A stretch of 64,000 bases of DNA from contig NZ_OZ251603.1 of the NCBI RefSeq assembly GCF_965243865.1, positions 2,976,001 to 3,040,000 on the forward strand, written 5' to 3'. Origin of the DNA: Hyphomicrobium_A sp965243865 (GTDB lineage: Bacteria > Pseudomonadota > Alphaproteobacteria > Rhizobiales > Hyphomicrobiaceae). Both the position numbers and the translations under genes were made by a program. The first letter of the stretch is position 1. Each line of letters begins with the position of its first letter. Under the pieces are notes generated by a model. That model worked only from the letters and a program-made list of their open reading frames with translations. It was not told where the DNA came from and ran no database searches. This document shows, one piece after another, positions 14,280 to 21,833 of the stretch.

Positions 14280-15437
14280 TCAGACCGCTTCGAAAAGTGC
14301 GGCAATACCCATGCCGCCCGCCACGCCCAGCGTCGCAATGCCCAGCGAGGGGCCTTTGCTTTCACCGCGCGCCATCCGCGTGAACAGCCGCGTCACCAGC
14401 ACCGAGCTCGCCGCCGCGAACGGATGCCCGCGCGCGATCGCCCCGCCATCGGCGTTGACGATGTCCTCGTCGAGCTCGAGGCTGCGCACCAGCGCGATGG
14501 CCTGCGCCGCCGAGGACTCGCTCATCTCGATCGCGCCGATGTCGGATGCCTTGTAGCCGCGGTATCCGGCCTTCAACTTCCTCATCGCCTCGATCGGCGC
14601 CGCAGCCTCGTCGTCGGGCGAGGTACCGCGCGTCGCATGCGCAAGCAGCCGCAAGCCCCGTGGCTTGCCGAGTGATGACCACACCTCGTGCGATACGACG
14701 ACTGCGACCGCGGCTCCATCGTGCAGCGTCGAGGTATTGCCTGGCGTCAGTGTTCCATCCGGCGGCAGATAGGGCGCCAGTTGCGCCAAGTCCTTGAAGT
14801 CCGGCGCCGACGAACTCTGATCGCGCGCTTCCTCGGGGTTGGAGCGAATGGGCGCAATCTCGCCGACGAAGCGCTTTTTCTCGCGCGCTTGTTCCGCCTT
14901 GAGATAGGAGCGCAAAGTATAAGCGTCCTGATCGGCGCGGCTGATGCCGAGGCGCGCCGCAAGCGCTTCGCTCGATTCAAGATGCAGTGGCCCGTCGCGC
15001 TCATCGACCGAGCCTGGGTCATAGCTCAGGAAGCGCGGAAGCTGTTGCAGGCTGCGCGGCTTGGCGACACGCCACGGCGCCATCGAGATTGCCTCCGCAC
15101 CGCCGGCAACGATCGCGCGGGATTCTCCTAGGGATACTGCGCGCGCGGCCGCCACGATGGCATCGAGACCCGAGCCGCATTGCCGGTCGATCGTCGCCGC
15201 CGGCGTGGTCTCCGGCAGCCCGGCAGCCAGTGCGATCAGCCGCGCTGGGTTGCCGCCCTCCGAAGCGTTGCCGACGATCAACTCGTCAACCTGCGCCGGA
15301 TCAACGCCACTATCTTGCAGTGCAACGCCGATCAGCGGAGCGCAAAGCTCTTCCAGGCGCCGGCTTTTGTGCAGTCCACCGATGCGACCGATGGCTGTCC
15401 GCCGTGCCGCGATAATATACGCGGATTGAGAAGGCAT
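14280..15437 (-). CDS. Thiolase-like acyltransferase with incomplete catalytic set
   Basis: The 385-residue product has the thiolase fold along its full length: the nucleophile Cys87 in DRQCGSGLDAI, the GGAEAISMAPW loop, DGAAVAVVVS, and His338 in GHPFAAASS. However, the NEAFA motif is SESSA (306-310), and the second catalytic Cys in the C-terminal C-x-G-G-G motif is Gly371 (TLGVAGGMGIA). The protein may thus be a degenerate or specialised thiolase, perhaps acting in only one half-reaction. The start MPSQSAYIIAARRT at 15437 fits family N-termini. It is divergent from zur. A canonical thiolase (phaA) lies 10 kb away for comparison. Confidence 0.85.
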   Translation of the reverse strand: MPSQSAYIIAARRTAIGRIGGLHKSRRLEELCAPLIGVALQDSGVDPAQVDELIVGNASEGGNPARLIALAAGLPETTPAATIDRQCGSGLDAIVAAARAVSLGESRAIVAGGAEAISMAPWRVAKPRSLQQLPRFLSYDPGSVDERDGPLHLESSEALAARLGISRADQDAYTLRSYLKAEQAREKKRFVGEIAPIRSNPEEARDQSSSAPDFKDLAQLAPYLPPDGTLTPGNTSTLHDGAAVAVVVSHEVWSSLGKPRGLRLLAHATRGTSPDDEAAAPIEAMRKLKAGYRGYKASDIGAIEMSESSAAQAIALVRSLELDEDIVNADGGAIARGHPFAAASSVLVTRLFTRMARGESKGPSLGIATLGVAGGMGIAALFEAV

Positions 15438-15554
15438 ATTTTCTATTTGGGGCTCTCGGAGATTGAATACGTTAGAGAGCGAACGTTGGCGCCCCATCGG
15501 CGCCGGCTCCCGACTTCCTTCCGGTACTGCTAGCAACCACATGAAGTTGGCGGA

Positions 15555-15590
15555 AAAGGGATCACTATCGGGTAGGTTTATGATCCCTTT
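15555..15590. promoter_or_regulatory. Inverted repeat in the thiolase/zur divergent region
   Basis: AAAGGGATCA (15555-15564) and TGATCCCTTT (15581-15590) are perfect complements separated by 16 bases. It lies about 75 bp before the zur ATG and could be an operator, though it does not match the usual Zur box that I know. Confidence 0.4.
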
Positions 15591-15663
15591 CCCGTATGCC
15601 TCCTATGCTCGCGAAAGCCGGTGGTATAGAGTAACTCGAAATAGAAACGCTCGGGATGAAGCG

Positions 15664-16164
15664 ATGACCGAGGCCACCGCCAAGCAGCAGACGCTGTCGA
15701 CGACCCAGGCAGAGCGCAAACTGGCGAAAGCCGTCGAACGAGCTAACCAGGCATTCACCGAGAAGAACCTGCGCTTCACCAAGCTTCGCCAGGACGTCTT
15801 CGAGGAGATCGCCGCGACACACGCTTCGATCGGCGCCTACGATATCCTCGCCAAGCTGGCCGAGAAGGGCACGCGTCTTGCGCCTATCTCCGTCTACCGC
15901 GCCATCGACGCTCTTCTCGAAGCCGGCGTCATTCATCGCCTCGAGAGCAAGAACGCCTTCTTCGCCTGCCGGCGCATGGACCATCGCACCGGCCGCCGCC
16001 CGATCTTTCTCTCCTGCGAGAAGTGCAATGCCGTGCAGGAGGTTGACTCCGAGGGCATCTTCGACACCATCGACCGCTTGGCGCGCGACGCCTCGTTCCA
16101 CCCACGCGTGAAGTTCGTCGAAGTGTCGGGCTTGTGCCGCAACTGCGAGTCTAAGAAGGACTGA
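15664..16164 (+). CDS. zur: Fur family regulator, probably Zur (zinc uptake repressor)
   Basis: The 166-residue protein has the Fur-fold winged helix (FTKLRQDVFEEIAATHASIG, then APISVYRAIDALLEAGVIHRL) and a dimerisation domain with FLSCEKCNAV and a final LCRNCESKKD, two CxxC pairs for a structural zinc. Context decides the subtype: znuC and znuB follow directly, 7 bp after the stop. It would repress zinc import when zinc is sufficient. ATG 15664 is preferred to the frame start at 15463, which adds 67 residues without family similarity. Confidence 0.85.
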   Translation: MTEATAKQQTLSTTQAERKLAKAVERANQAFTEKNLRFTKLRQDVFEEIAATHASIGAYDILAKLAEKGTRLAPISVYRAIDALLEAGVIHRLESKNAFFACRRMDHRTGRRPIFLSCEKCNAVQEVDSEGIFDTIDRLARDASFHPRVKFVEVSGLCRNCESKKD

Positions 16165-16171
16165 CCCACCG

Positions 16172-17074
16172 ATGTCGCAGCGCGAAGGACCGGCCGCTCC
16201 GGCTCTGGCGCCGTGCGGTCATGGCTCTGGCCATGCCTGCGCACACCGCCATGGCGACGCCAGCCCGCAGCCAGTCGATTCCGTCGCGCTCATTTCTGCG
16301 CGCGGCATCTGCGTCTCGCGCCACGGCCGCGACCTGCTCATCGACGTCGACATTGATATCCACGCCCGCGAGATCGTCACCCTCATCGGGCCCAACGGCG
16401 CTGGCAAGACCACTCTGGTGCGCGTGCTGCTCGGATTGGAGCGCCCCGACCGCGGCGTGGTGCACCGCCGCCGCGACTTGAGGATCGGCTACGTTCCGCA
16501 GCGCTTCGATAGCGACATCGCCATTCCGATGACGGTCGACGGCTTCCTCCGGCTCGGCGGCAGCTATTCCGATACGCACATCAACGAGATACTGGAGCAC
16601 GTCGACGCTGCCTCGGTGCGTCACCAGCAGCTCGGTGAATTGTCCGGCGGCGAAACGCAACGCGTGCTCCTCGCCCGCGCCCTGCTCCGTCAGCCGAACC
16701 TGCTCGTGCTCGACGAGCCGGTGCAGGGCGTGGATTACAGCGGCGAAGCCGACCTCTACAACCTCATCGCGCGCCTGCGCGACGAAGCCGGCTTCGGCGT
16801 GCTGCTCGTCTCGCACGATCTGCACATCGTCATGGCGCGTTCCGACCGCGTCATCTGCCTCAACCATCACGTCTGCTGCTCGGGCATGCCCGAAGCGGTG
16901 GCGCAGCATCCTTCCTATGGGCGCCTGTTCGGAGCCGAGGCTGCCCGCGCCTTCGCGCTCTATCGCCATCACCACGATCACAGCCACGACCTCGCCGGCA
17001 TGCCTAAGCCTTCAGCCGCCGACGAGGCCGGCGGAGACGGTGATCCGAGCCGCCCTGCGCGCGGAGACGAATAG
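16172..17074 (+). CDS. znuC: Zinc ABC transporter ATP-binding protein
   Basis: The 300-residue ATPase has Walker A GPNGAGKT, Q-loop YVPQRF, signature LSGGE, Walker B LLVLDEP and the switch His of VSHDLH. Both ends are metal-ligand-rich: CGHGSGHACAHRHG near residues 15-28 and HHHDHSHD after residue 270. Such tails could bind zinc and are longer than in E. coli ZnuC. It powers zinc import across the inner membrane with the permease whose GTG overlaps its stop codon. It is presumably under Zur control as one operon. Confidence 0.92.
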   Translation: MSQREGPAAPALAPCGHGSGHACAHRHGDASPQPVDSVALISARGICVSRHGRDLLIDVDIDIHAREIVTLIGPNGAGKTTLVRVLLGLERPDRGVVHRRRDLRIGYVPQRFDSDIAIPMTVDGFLRLGGSYSDTHINEILEHVDAASVRHQQLGELSGGETQRVLLARALLRQPNLLVLDEPVQGVDYSGEADLYNLIARLRDEAGFGVLLVSHDLHIVMARSDRVICLNHHVCCSGMPEAVAQHPSYGRLFGAEAARAFALYRHHHDHSHDLAGMPKPSAADEAGGDGDPSRPARGDE

Positions 17075-17883
17075 TGCTCGAGCCATTCTTTTTGCGCGCT
17101 CTCATTGCCAGCCTGGGGCTTGCCGTCGTTGCCGCGCCCCTCGGCTGCTTCGTCGTCTGGCAGCGCATGGCCTACTTCGGCGAGACGGTTGCCCAAGCGG
17201 GCCTTATCGGAGTCGCCCTCGGCCTCGCGCTGCAGATGGACGTCACCTGGGGCGTGCTGATTGTCGCGCTCGCCGTCGCAGCACTGCTGCTCTGGTTCTC
17301 GCGCCAGAAAGTTGTCGCACTCGATTCCATCCTCGGCCTGCTGCATCACGCAGCCCTCGCCGCCGGCGTCATCGCCACTTCGATGATCAAAGGCGCGCCC
17401 GTCGACCTCACCGGCTTCCTCTTCGGCGATGTCTTCGCCGTTACGAGGCAAGACGTTGCCATCATCCTCATCGGCGGCGCCATCGTGCTCGCCATCGTCG
17501 CCTGGCTCTGGCAGCCGCTTCTGCGTCTCGCCGTGCATGAGGATCTCGCCGCGGCAGAGGGCGTCGACCGCGAGCTGGTGCGCACCGCTTTTATCGTGCT
17601 GCTCGCCGTCGCCATCGCCGTTGCCATGAAGATCGTCGGCATCCTGCTGGTGATGGCATTCCTGGTCGTGCCCGCCGTCGCCGCCCGTCCGCTGTCGCGC
17701 ACGCCGCAGCGCATGGTCGCCCTGACGGCCCTCATTGCGGCAGGCAGCGTGATGTCTGGCCTGTGGCTCTCCGCCACGTTCGACAGCCCCGGCGGCCCCT
17801 CGATCGTGCTGATTATGTCGGTTTTGGCTGGCATCTCACTCAGTTGGGCCTCGCTGAGCCGCGCCAACCGGCCACGTGGATAG
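17074..17883 (+). CDS. znuB: Zinc ABC transporter permease
   Basis: The 269-residue polytopic protein has about eight hydrophobic segments, starting LEPFFLRALIASLGLAVVAA and with the ABC-3 (ZnuB/MntB) family pattern FGETVAQAGLIGVALG and GILLVMAFLVVPAVAARPL. GTG 17074 overlaps the znuC stop, which implies coupled translation. It forms the zinc channel with ZnuC. The periplasmic zinc-binding protein ZnuA is not encoded next to it or elsewhere in the window. Confidence 0.92.
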   Translation: MLEPFFLRALIASLGLAVVAAPLGCFVVWQRMAYFGETVAQAGLIGVALGLALQMDVTWGVLIVALAVAALLLWFSRQKVVALDSILGLLHHAALAAGVIATSMIKGAPVDLTGFLFGDVFAVTRQDVAIILIGGAIVLAIVAWLWQPLLRLAVHEDLAAAEGVDRELVRTAFIVLLAVAIAVAMKIVGILLVMAFLVVPAVAARPLSRTPQRMVALTALIAAGSVMSGLWLSATFDSPGGPSIVLIMSVLAGISLSWASLSRANRPRG

Positions 17884-17936
17884 TGTGATTTCGGCCGCCC
17901 TCTGGCCAACTTGTCGGCGCTGGATTAGGTAGACGG

Positions 17937-19265
17937 TTGGTTCAACTGGCAGAAACGGCACCCATGCGGGCTTCGCCCACCGATCTCATAGCCGAGAGGC
18001 GCCGCACCCACCCCGTCCGTATTGCGGACGTGATCGTTGGCGGCGGCGCGCCTGTCGTGGTCCAGTCGATGACCAACACCGACACGGCCGACATCGAGGC
18101 AACGACCGCGCAGGTCGCAGCGCTCGCCAGGACCGGCTCCGAGCTTGTGCGCATCACCGTCGACCGCGATGAGGCCGCCAAGGCCGTACCCCACATCCGC
18201 GACCGTCTTGCGCAACGCGGCGTCAGCGTGCCCCTCGTGGGCGACTTCCACTACAACGGCCACACGCTTCTCGCAGATAATCCTGCCGCCGCCGAAGCGC
18301 TGGGCAAGTACCGCATCAATCCCGGCAACGTCGGCTTCAAGGACAAGAAGGACCGCCAGTTCGCGGCCATCATCGAGACTGCGTTACGCTTCGCCAAGCC
18401 CGTGCGCATCGGCGTCAACTGGGGCTCGCTCGATCAAGAGCTGCTGACGCGCCTGATGGACGAGAACGCCGGCTCTAACGCGCCCAAGGATGCGCGTGCC
18501 GTGATGCACGAGGCGATCGTGCAGTCCGCGCTCATCTCCGCGCAGCGCGCCGAGGAGCTCGGCATGACGGCGAACGACATCATCCTCTCCGCCAAGGTTT
18601 CTGCTGTGCAGGACCTCGTCGCGGTCTACACGCTGCTCGCCGCACGCAGCCAATATGCACTGCACGTTGGTCTCACCGAAGCGGGTATGGGCTCGAAGGG
18701 CATCGTCGCCTCCACCGCCGGCATCGGGCTCCTGCTCCAGTCTGGCATCGGCGACACCATCCGCGTGTCGCTGACACCCGAGCCTGGCGGCGATCGCACG
18801 CTCGAAGTGCGCGTCGCCCAGGAAATCCTGCAATCGATGGGCTTGCGTTCATTCATGCCTATCGTCACCGCGTGCCCCGGCTGCGGTCGCACCACGTCGA
18901 CGGTGTTCCAGCAGCTCGCGCGCAACGTCCAGGACATGATCCGCGACCGCATCCCCGAATGGCGCACGCGCTATCCCGGCGTCGAGACGCTCAATTTCGC
19001 GGTCATGGGCTGCATCGTGAACGGCCCTGGCGAATCGAAGCAAGCGGACATCGGCATCTCGCTGCCCGGAACCGGCGAAGCACCCGCCGCCCCCGTCTTC
19101 ATTGACGGAAAGAAGGTGACAACTCTCCGCGGTCCCAACATTGCCGCTGAATTCCAGCAGCTCGTGGAAGACTATATCGAGCGTCGATTCGGTGGCGGGG
19201 GCCACAAGCAAGCCGGCGCCACAGAAGAGACCGAAGCGTCGACTGAAGAACGTCACACGGCCTAG
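17937..19265 (+). CDS. ispG: 4-hydroxy-3-methylbut-2-enyl-diphosphate synthase (IspG/GcpE)
   Basis: The 442-residue enzyme carries out the penultimate step of the MEP isoprenoid pathway, reducing MEcPP to HMBPP with a [4Fe-4S] cluster. Family landmarks are VQSMTNTDTADIEATTAQV, PLVGDFHYNGH, YRINPGNVG and the cluster Cys residues in ACPGCGR and MGCIVNGPGE. The C-terminal tail after residue 410 is Gly/Glu-rich and variable. A TTG at 17937 behind AGGT gives the listed start; ATG 17964 is the alternative. Related genes in the window are ispE and two prenyl diphosphate synthases. Confidence 0.95.
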   Translation: MVQLAETAPMRASPTDLIAERRRTHPVRIADVIVGGGAPVVVQSMTNTDTADIEATTAQVAALARTGSELVRITVDRDEAAKAVPHIRDRLAQRGVSVPLVGDFHYNGHTLLADNPAAAEALGKYRINPGNVGFKDKKDRQFAAIIETALRFAKPVRIGVNWGSLDQELLTRLMDENAGSNAPKDARAVMHEAIVQSALISAQRAEELGMTANDIILSAKVSAVQDLVAVYTLLAARSQYALHVGLTEAGMGSKGIVASTAGIGLLLQSGIGDTIRVSLTPEPGGDRTLEVRVAQEILQSMGLRSFMPIVTACPGCGRTTSTVFQQLARNVQDMIRDRIPEWRTRYPGVETLNFAVMGCIVNGPGESKQADIGISLPGTGEAPAAPVFIDGKKVTTLRGPNIAAEFQQLVEDYIERRFGGGGHKQAGATEETEASTEERHTA

Positions 19266-19295
19266 AGGCGCGGTCGTGCATTGGGGGAAACGACA

Positions 19296-19805
19296 ATGAA
19301 GACCAAAACACCCGCATTGCGCTGCGCTTTGCACATCGGCCCCGTGGGTGCCTTCGCGCTTCTTCTCGCGGCGTGCTCCGGCTCGTCCGTTCCCGATGTC
19401 GATCGCGTATTCCTGTCAGCTGCAGGCAACTGGGATCGCAACCGCGACGGCATCGTCACCTGCGATGAATGGAAGGCCTACGCCGGCGAACTCTTCGACG
19501 CCGCTGATACCAACCGCGACGGCGCACTCGATAGCGCCGAATACGCCAAGGTGATTTCCATCGATCGCATGTTCGAGACGGCCGACTTCAGCTACTACGA
19601 CGGCAACAAGGACGGCAAAGTCGACCGCATGGAATTTGTCGAACGGCCAAACCGGGCGTTTGCCCTGCTCGACAAGAACAACGAATGCAGACTGTCGGCG
19701 AACCAGGTCGCGGGCGCGCGTGCTCATAGCGAGCAGATCTTCGATAACAAGAAGAGCGAATCCGGCGATCCGCGCGAAAAGAAGACGCCGGGCCTGCCAA
19801 ACTAG
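19296..19805 (+). CDS. EF-hand calcium-binding lipoprotein
   Basis: The 169-residue product starts with a lipoprotein signal ending LLLAAC (lipidated Cys). It then carries three good EF-hand loops, DRNRDGIVTCDE, DTNRDGALDSAE and DGNKDGKVDRME, and a fourth worn one (DKNNECRLSAN). The ATG at 19296 has GGGGGAAA before it. It probably binds calcium in the periplasm as a sensor or structural protein. It follows ispG by 30 bp and may be read through from it, although the functions look unrelated. Confidence 0.82.
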   Translation: MKTKTPALRCALHIGPVGAFALLLAACSGSSVPDVDRVFLSAAGNWDRNRDGIVTCDEWKAYAGELFDAADTNRDGALDSAEYAKVISIDRMFETADFSYYDGNKDGKVDRMEFVERPNRAFALLDKNNECRLSANQVAGARAHSEQIFDNKKSESGDPREKKTPGLPN

Positions 19806-19965
19806 CTGACGGTCAAAGTTCTTCCCTGATTTCGACTCTCCTTCGCCAAGCTTAGGCCATTGGAGCTGCATAGCTTTATGGCCTTGCCCGCGCACGAGAC
19901 GGGAACCTGCGCGCTTCTCTGAACGTTAAGAGCGCAATCGTCATCAGACGAACGGGGATCTAATC

Positions 19966-20658
19966 ATGAATAAGCTGCTGCTTGCCGGCCTCGCCGCTGG
20001 CGCATGGACGACCTGCGCTTCCGCCGCGGACCTGGGACCGTATACGCCACCACCGCCGCGCGCTGAGCCGATCTACGAGCCGGTGCGCGAGCACAACGCG
20101 TGGAATTGGCAAGGCCTCTACTTCGGCGCCAACGCTGGCTACGGCTGGGGCAACGATAACTCCGCCTACTACAATGGCGCGAGCGGCTCGCTGAACCCGA
20201 GCGGTTGGTATGGCGGTGGCCAGATCGGCTACAACGCGCAGTTCAACTGGCTCGTGCTCGGCATGGAAGCCGACCTGCAGGGCGCTGACATCAGCGACTC
20301 GACGTCGCTCAACAGCGGCTTCGCCAACGTGCAGACCGACATCGACTGGTTCTCGACGGTGCGCGGCCGCATCGGTTACGCCGCTGGCTCGACGCTGGTC
20401 TACTTCACAGGCGGCTGGGCCTTCGCCGATCTCAATCAGAGCATCACGACGCCAAGCGTTTCGATGAGTAAGGACGAGATCGCCTCGGGCTACACGTTGG
20501 GCGGCGGCATGGAATGGAAGTTCGCACCGAACTGGTCCCTCAAGACCGAATATCTCTATGTCGATCTAGGCGAACAGACGCTGTCGGGCCCGTCCGGCAC
20601 CTACACCACCGACACCGACTTCCACACCGTGCGCGCAGGCGTCAACTTCCACTTCTGA
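19966..20658 (+). CDS. Outer membrane beta-barrel protein (Omp25/31-like)
   Basis: The 230-residue product has a signal peptide (MNKLLLAGLAAGAWTTCASA), a proline-rich spacer (YTPPPPRAEPIYEP) and then an eight-stranded barrel pattern: WQGLYFGANAGYGWG, GGGQIGYNAQFNWLVLGMEA, and the closing YTLGGGMEWKFAPNWSLKTE with a final Phe (NFHF). This is the small surface-barrel family abundant in Hyphomicrobiales. It ends with a clear terminator at 20681. Confidence 0.9.
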   Translation: MNKLLLAGLAAGAWTTCASAADLGPYTPPPPRAEPIYEPVREHNAWNWQGLYFGANAGYGWGNDNSAYYNGASGSLNPSGWYGGGQIGYNAQFNWLVLGMEADLQGADISDSTSLNSGFANVQTDIDWFSTVRGRIGYAAGSTLVYFTGGWAFADLNQSITTPSVSMSKDEIASGYTLGGGMEWKFAPNWSLKTEYLYVDLGEQTLSGPSGTYTTDTDFHTVRAGVNFHF

Positions 20659-20680
20659 CCCGGCCACGATGGTTCAATTC

Positions 20681-20710
20681 GAAGGCGCCCACCCGGGCGC
20701 CTTCTTGCTT
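20681..20710 (+). terminator. Rho-independent terminator of the barrel gene
   Basis: GAAGGCGCC (20681-20689) pairs with GGCGCCTTC (20696-20704), followed by TTGCTTTC. Confidence 0.8.
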
Positions 20711-20734
20711 TCAGCTAAGACCGCATGCCGCGAA

Positions 20735-20827
20735 GCGGCAAGGCGCCAAAGGCGCCCGGCGCCAGCGCCGGATGTCATCTTGCGCGACGCTCGCCGCACA
20801 CAACGCTCTTCACCGCTGGTGTCAGCC
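20735..20827. repeat. Modular hairpin repeat, copy B (short form)
   Basis: It reads GCGGCAAGGCGCCAAAGGCG, then CCCGGCGCCAGCGCCGG, a worn copy of the Ser/Arg-like module (TTGCGCGACGCTCGCCGCAC) and a final GTGTCAGCC. It lies in the convergent junction between the barrel gene and the prenyl synthase and lacks the middle module of copies A and C1. Confidence 0.75.
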
Positions 20828-20839
20828 AAAAAACAAAAG

Positions 20840-21739
20840 CTATCTCTCACGCGCCGCTGTGAAGCGCGCCGCCTCGATCAGCGTTGCGGCCTTATCGCCG
20901 AACGGCGCTAGCTCGCGCTCGGCGCCGCGCACAGCGTCTTCGAGCCTCGCGCGCGCCGCCTCGATCCCGAGCAGCGACACGAGCGTCGCCTTTCCCGCAG
21001 CATGGTCCTTGCCCGTCGCTTTGCCGACCGTTTCGGCGTCGCCTTCGGCATCGAGCAGATCGTCGGCAATCTGGAAGGCCAGCCCAAGATGCTCGCCATA
21101 GCGCCTGACCGCCGCGCGTTCTTCGCCTGTCGCCCCGCCCAGAACGGCGCCGGCCTCGCACGCTGCCGCAAGCAGGGCACCGGTTTTCAGCGCCTGCAGC
21201 CGCTGCACATGCACGACTTTTGGAGCCGCCGGTTCACCTCGCTTTTCGGCGGCAAGATCCAGCATTTGACCGAGCACCATCCCGCGGCCACCGGCCGCGT
21301 GCGCGAGCAGCCGCGTGAGCTCCGACCGTACCGCAGGATCGGGGTGGGTTTCCTGACGCGCCATGATTTCGAAAGCGAGCGTCAGCAGGGCGTCGCCGGC
21401 CAGTATGGCGGTCCATTCGTCGAACGCTTTGTGCACCGTCGGACGCCCGCGTCTCAGGTCGTCGTCGTCCATCGCTGGCAGATCATCGTGCGCCAGAGAA
21501 TAGCAGTGGACGCACTCGAAGGCCGCACCTGCGTCCACGGCCTTGTCCGGGATCACCCCAAAAAGCCCTGCTGTTTCAACGACCAGAAACGGCCGGAAGC
21601 GCTTGCCGCCTCCAAGCAGTGCGTGCTCCATCGCATCAGCGAGGCGTTCGCCCTTTTCCGGCCCGCATTCTGCGAGCAATTCGGAAAGGCGCTGCTCGAT
21701 AAGGCCCGCTGCAGCGCCGAGCCTTTGCATGAACGTCAT
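20840..21739 (-). CDS. ispA: Short-chain polyprenyl diphosphate synthase (farnesyl/geranylgeranyl type)
   Basis: The 299-residue product has GGKRFRP (IPP-binding), the first Asp-rich motif in DDLPAMDDDDLRRG (a four-residue insert form typical of IspA-type enzymes), and the second Asp-rich motif FQIADDLLDAEGD. It condenses DMAPP or GPP with IPP to make the C15 (or C20) precursor. ATG 21739 (MTFMQRLG) is chosen; ATG 21730 is nearly as good. It is divergent from mtgA by about 95 bp. Chain length cannot be settled by eye, so the gene symbol rests on motif style. Confidence 0.88.
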   Translation of the reverse strand: MTFMQRLGAAAGLIEQRLSELLAECGPEKGERLADAMEHALLGGGKRFRPFLVVETAGLFGVIPDKAVDAGAAFECVHCYSLAHDDLPAMDDDDLRRGRPTVHKAFDEWTAILAGDALLTLAFEIMARQETHPDPAVRSELTRLLAHAAGGRGMVLGQMLDLAAEKRGEPAAPKVVHVQRLQALKTGALLAAACEAGAVLGGATGEERAAVRRYGEHLGLAFQIADDLLDAEGDAETVGKATGKDHAAGKATLVSLLGIEAARARLEDAVRGAERELAPFGDKAATLIEAARFTAARER

Positions 21740-21833
21740 TCTCAGAGTACCTAGTGGCCGGGCCAGGCCGCCGGCGCCCTTCGGCGCAGGCGACACGCGA
21801 GCGGATACAGCATCGGGGCGATGCAAGCAAAGT

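Noticed and set aside
21543..21833. Longer N-terminus of MtgA
   Set aside because: The added 97 residues run antisense through the start of the prenyl synthase and have shadow-like composition; ATG 21834 is a better start.
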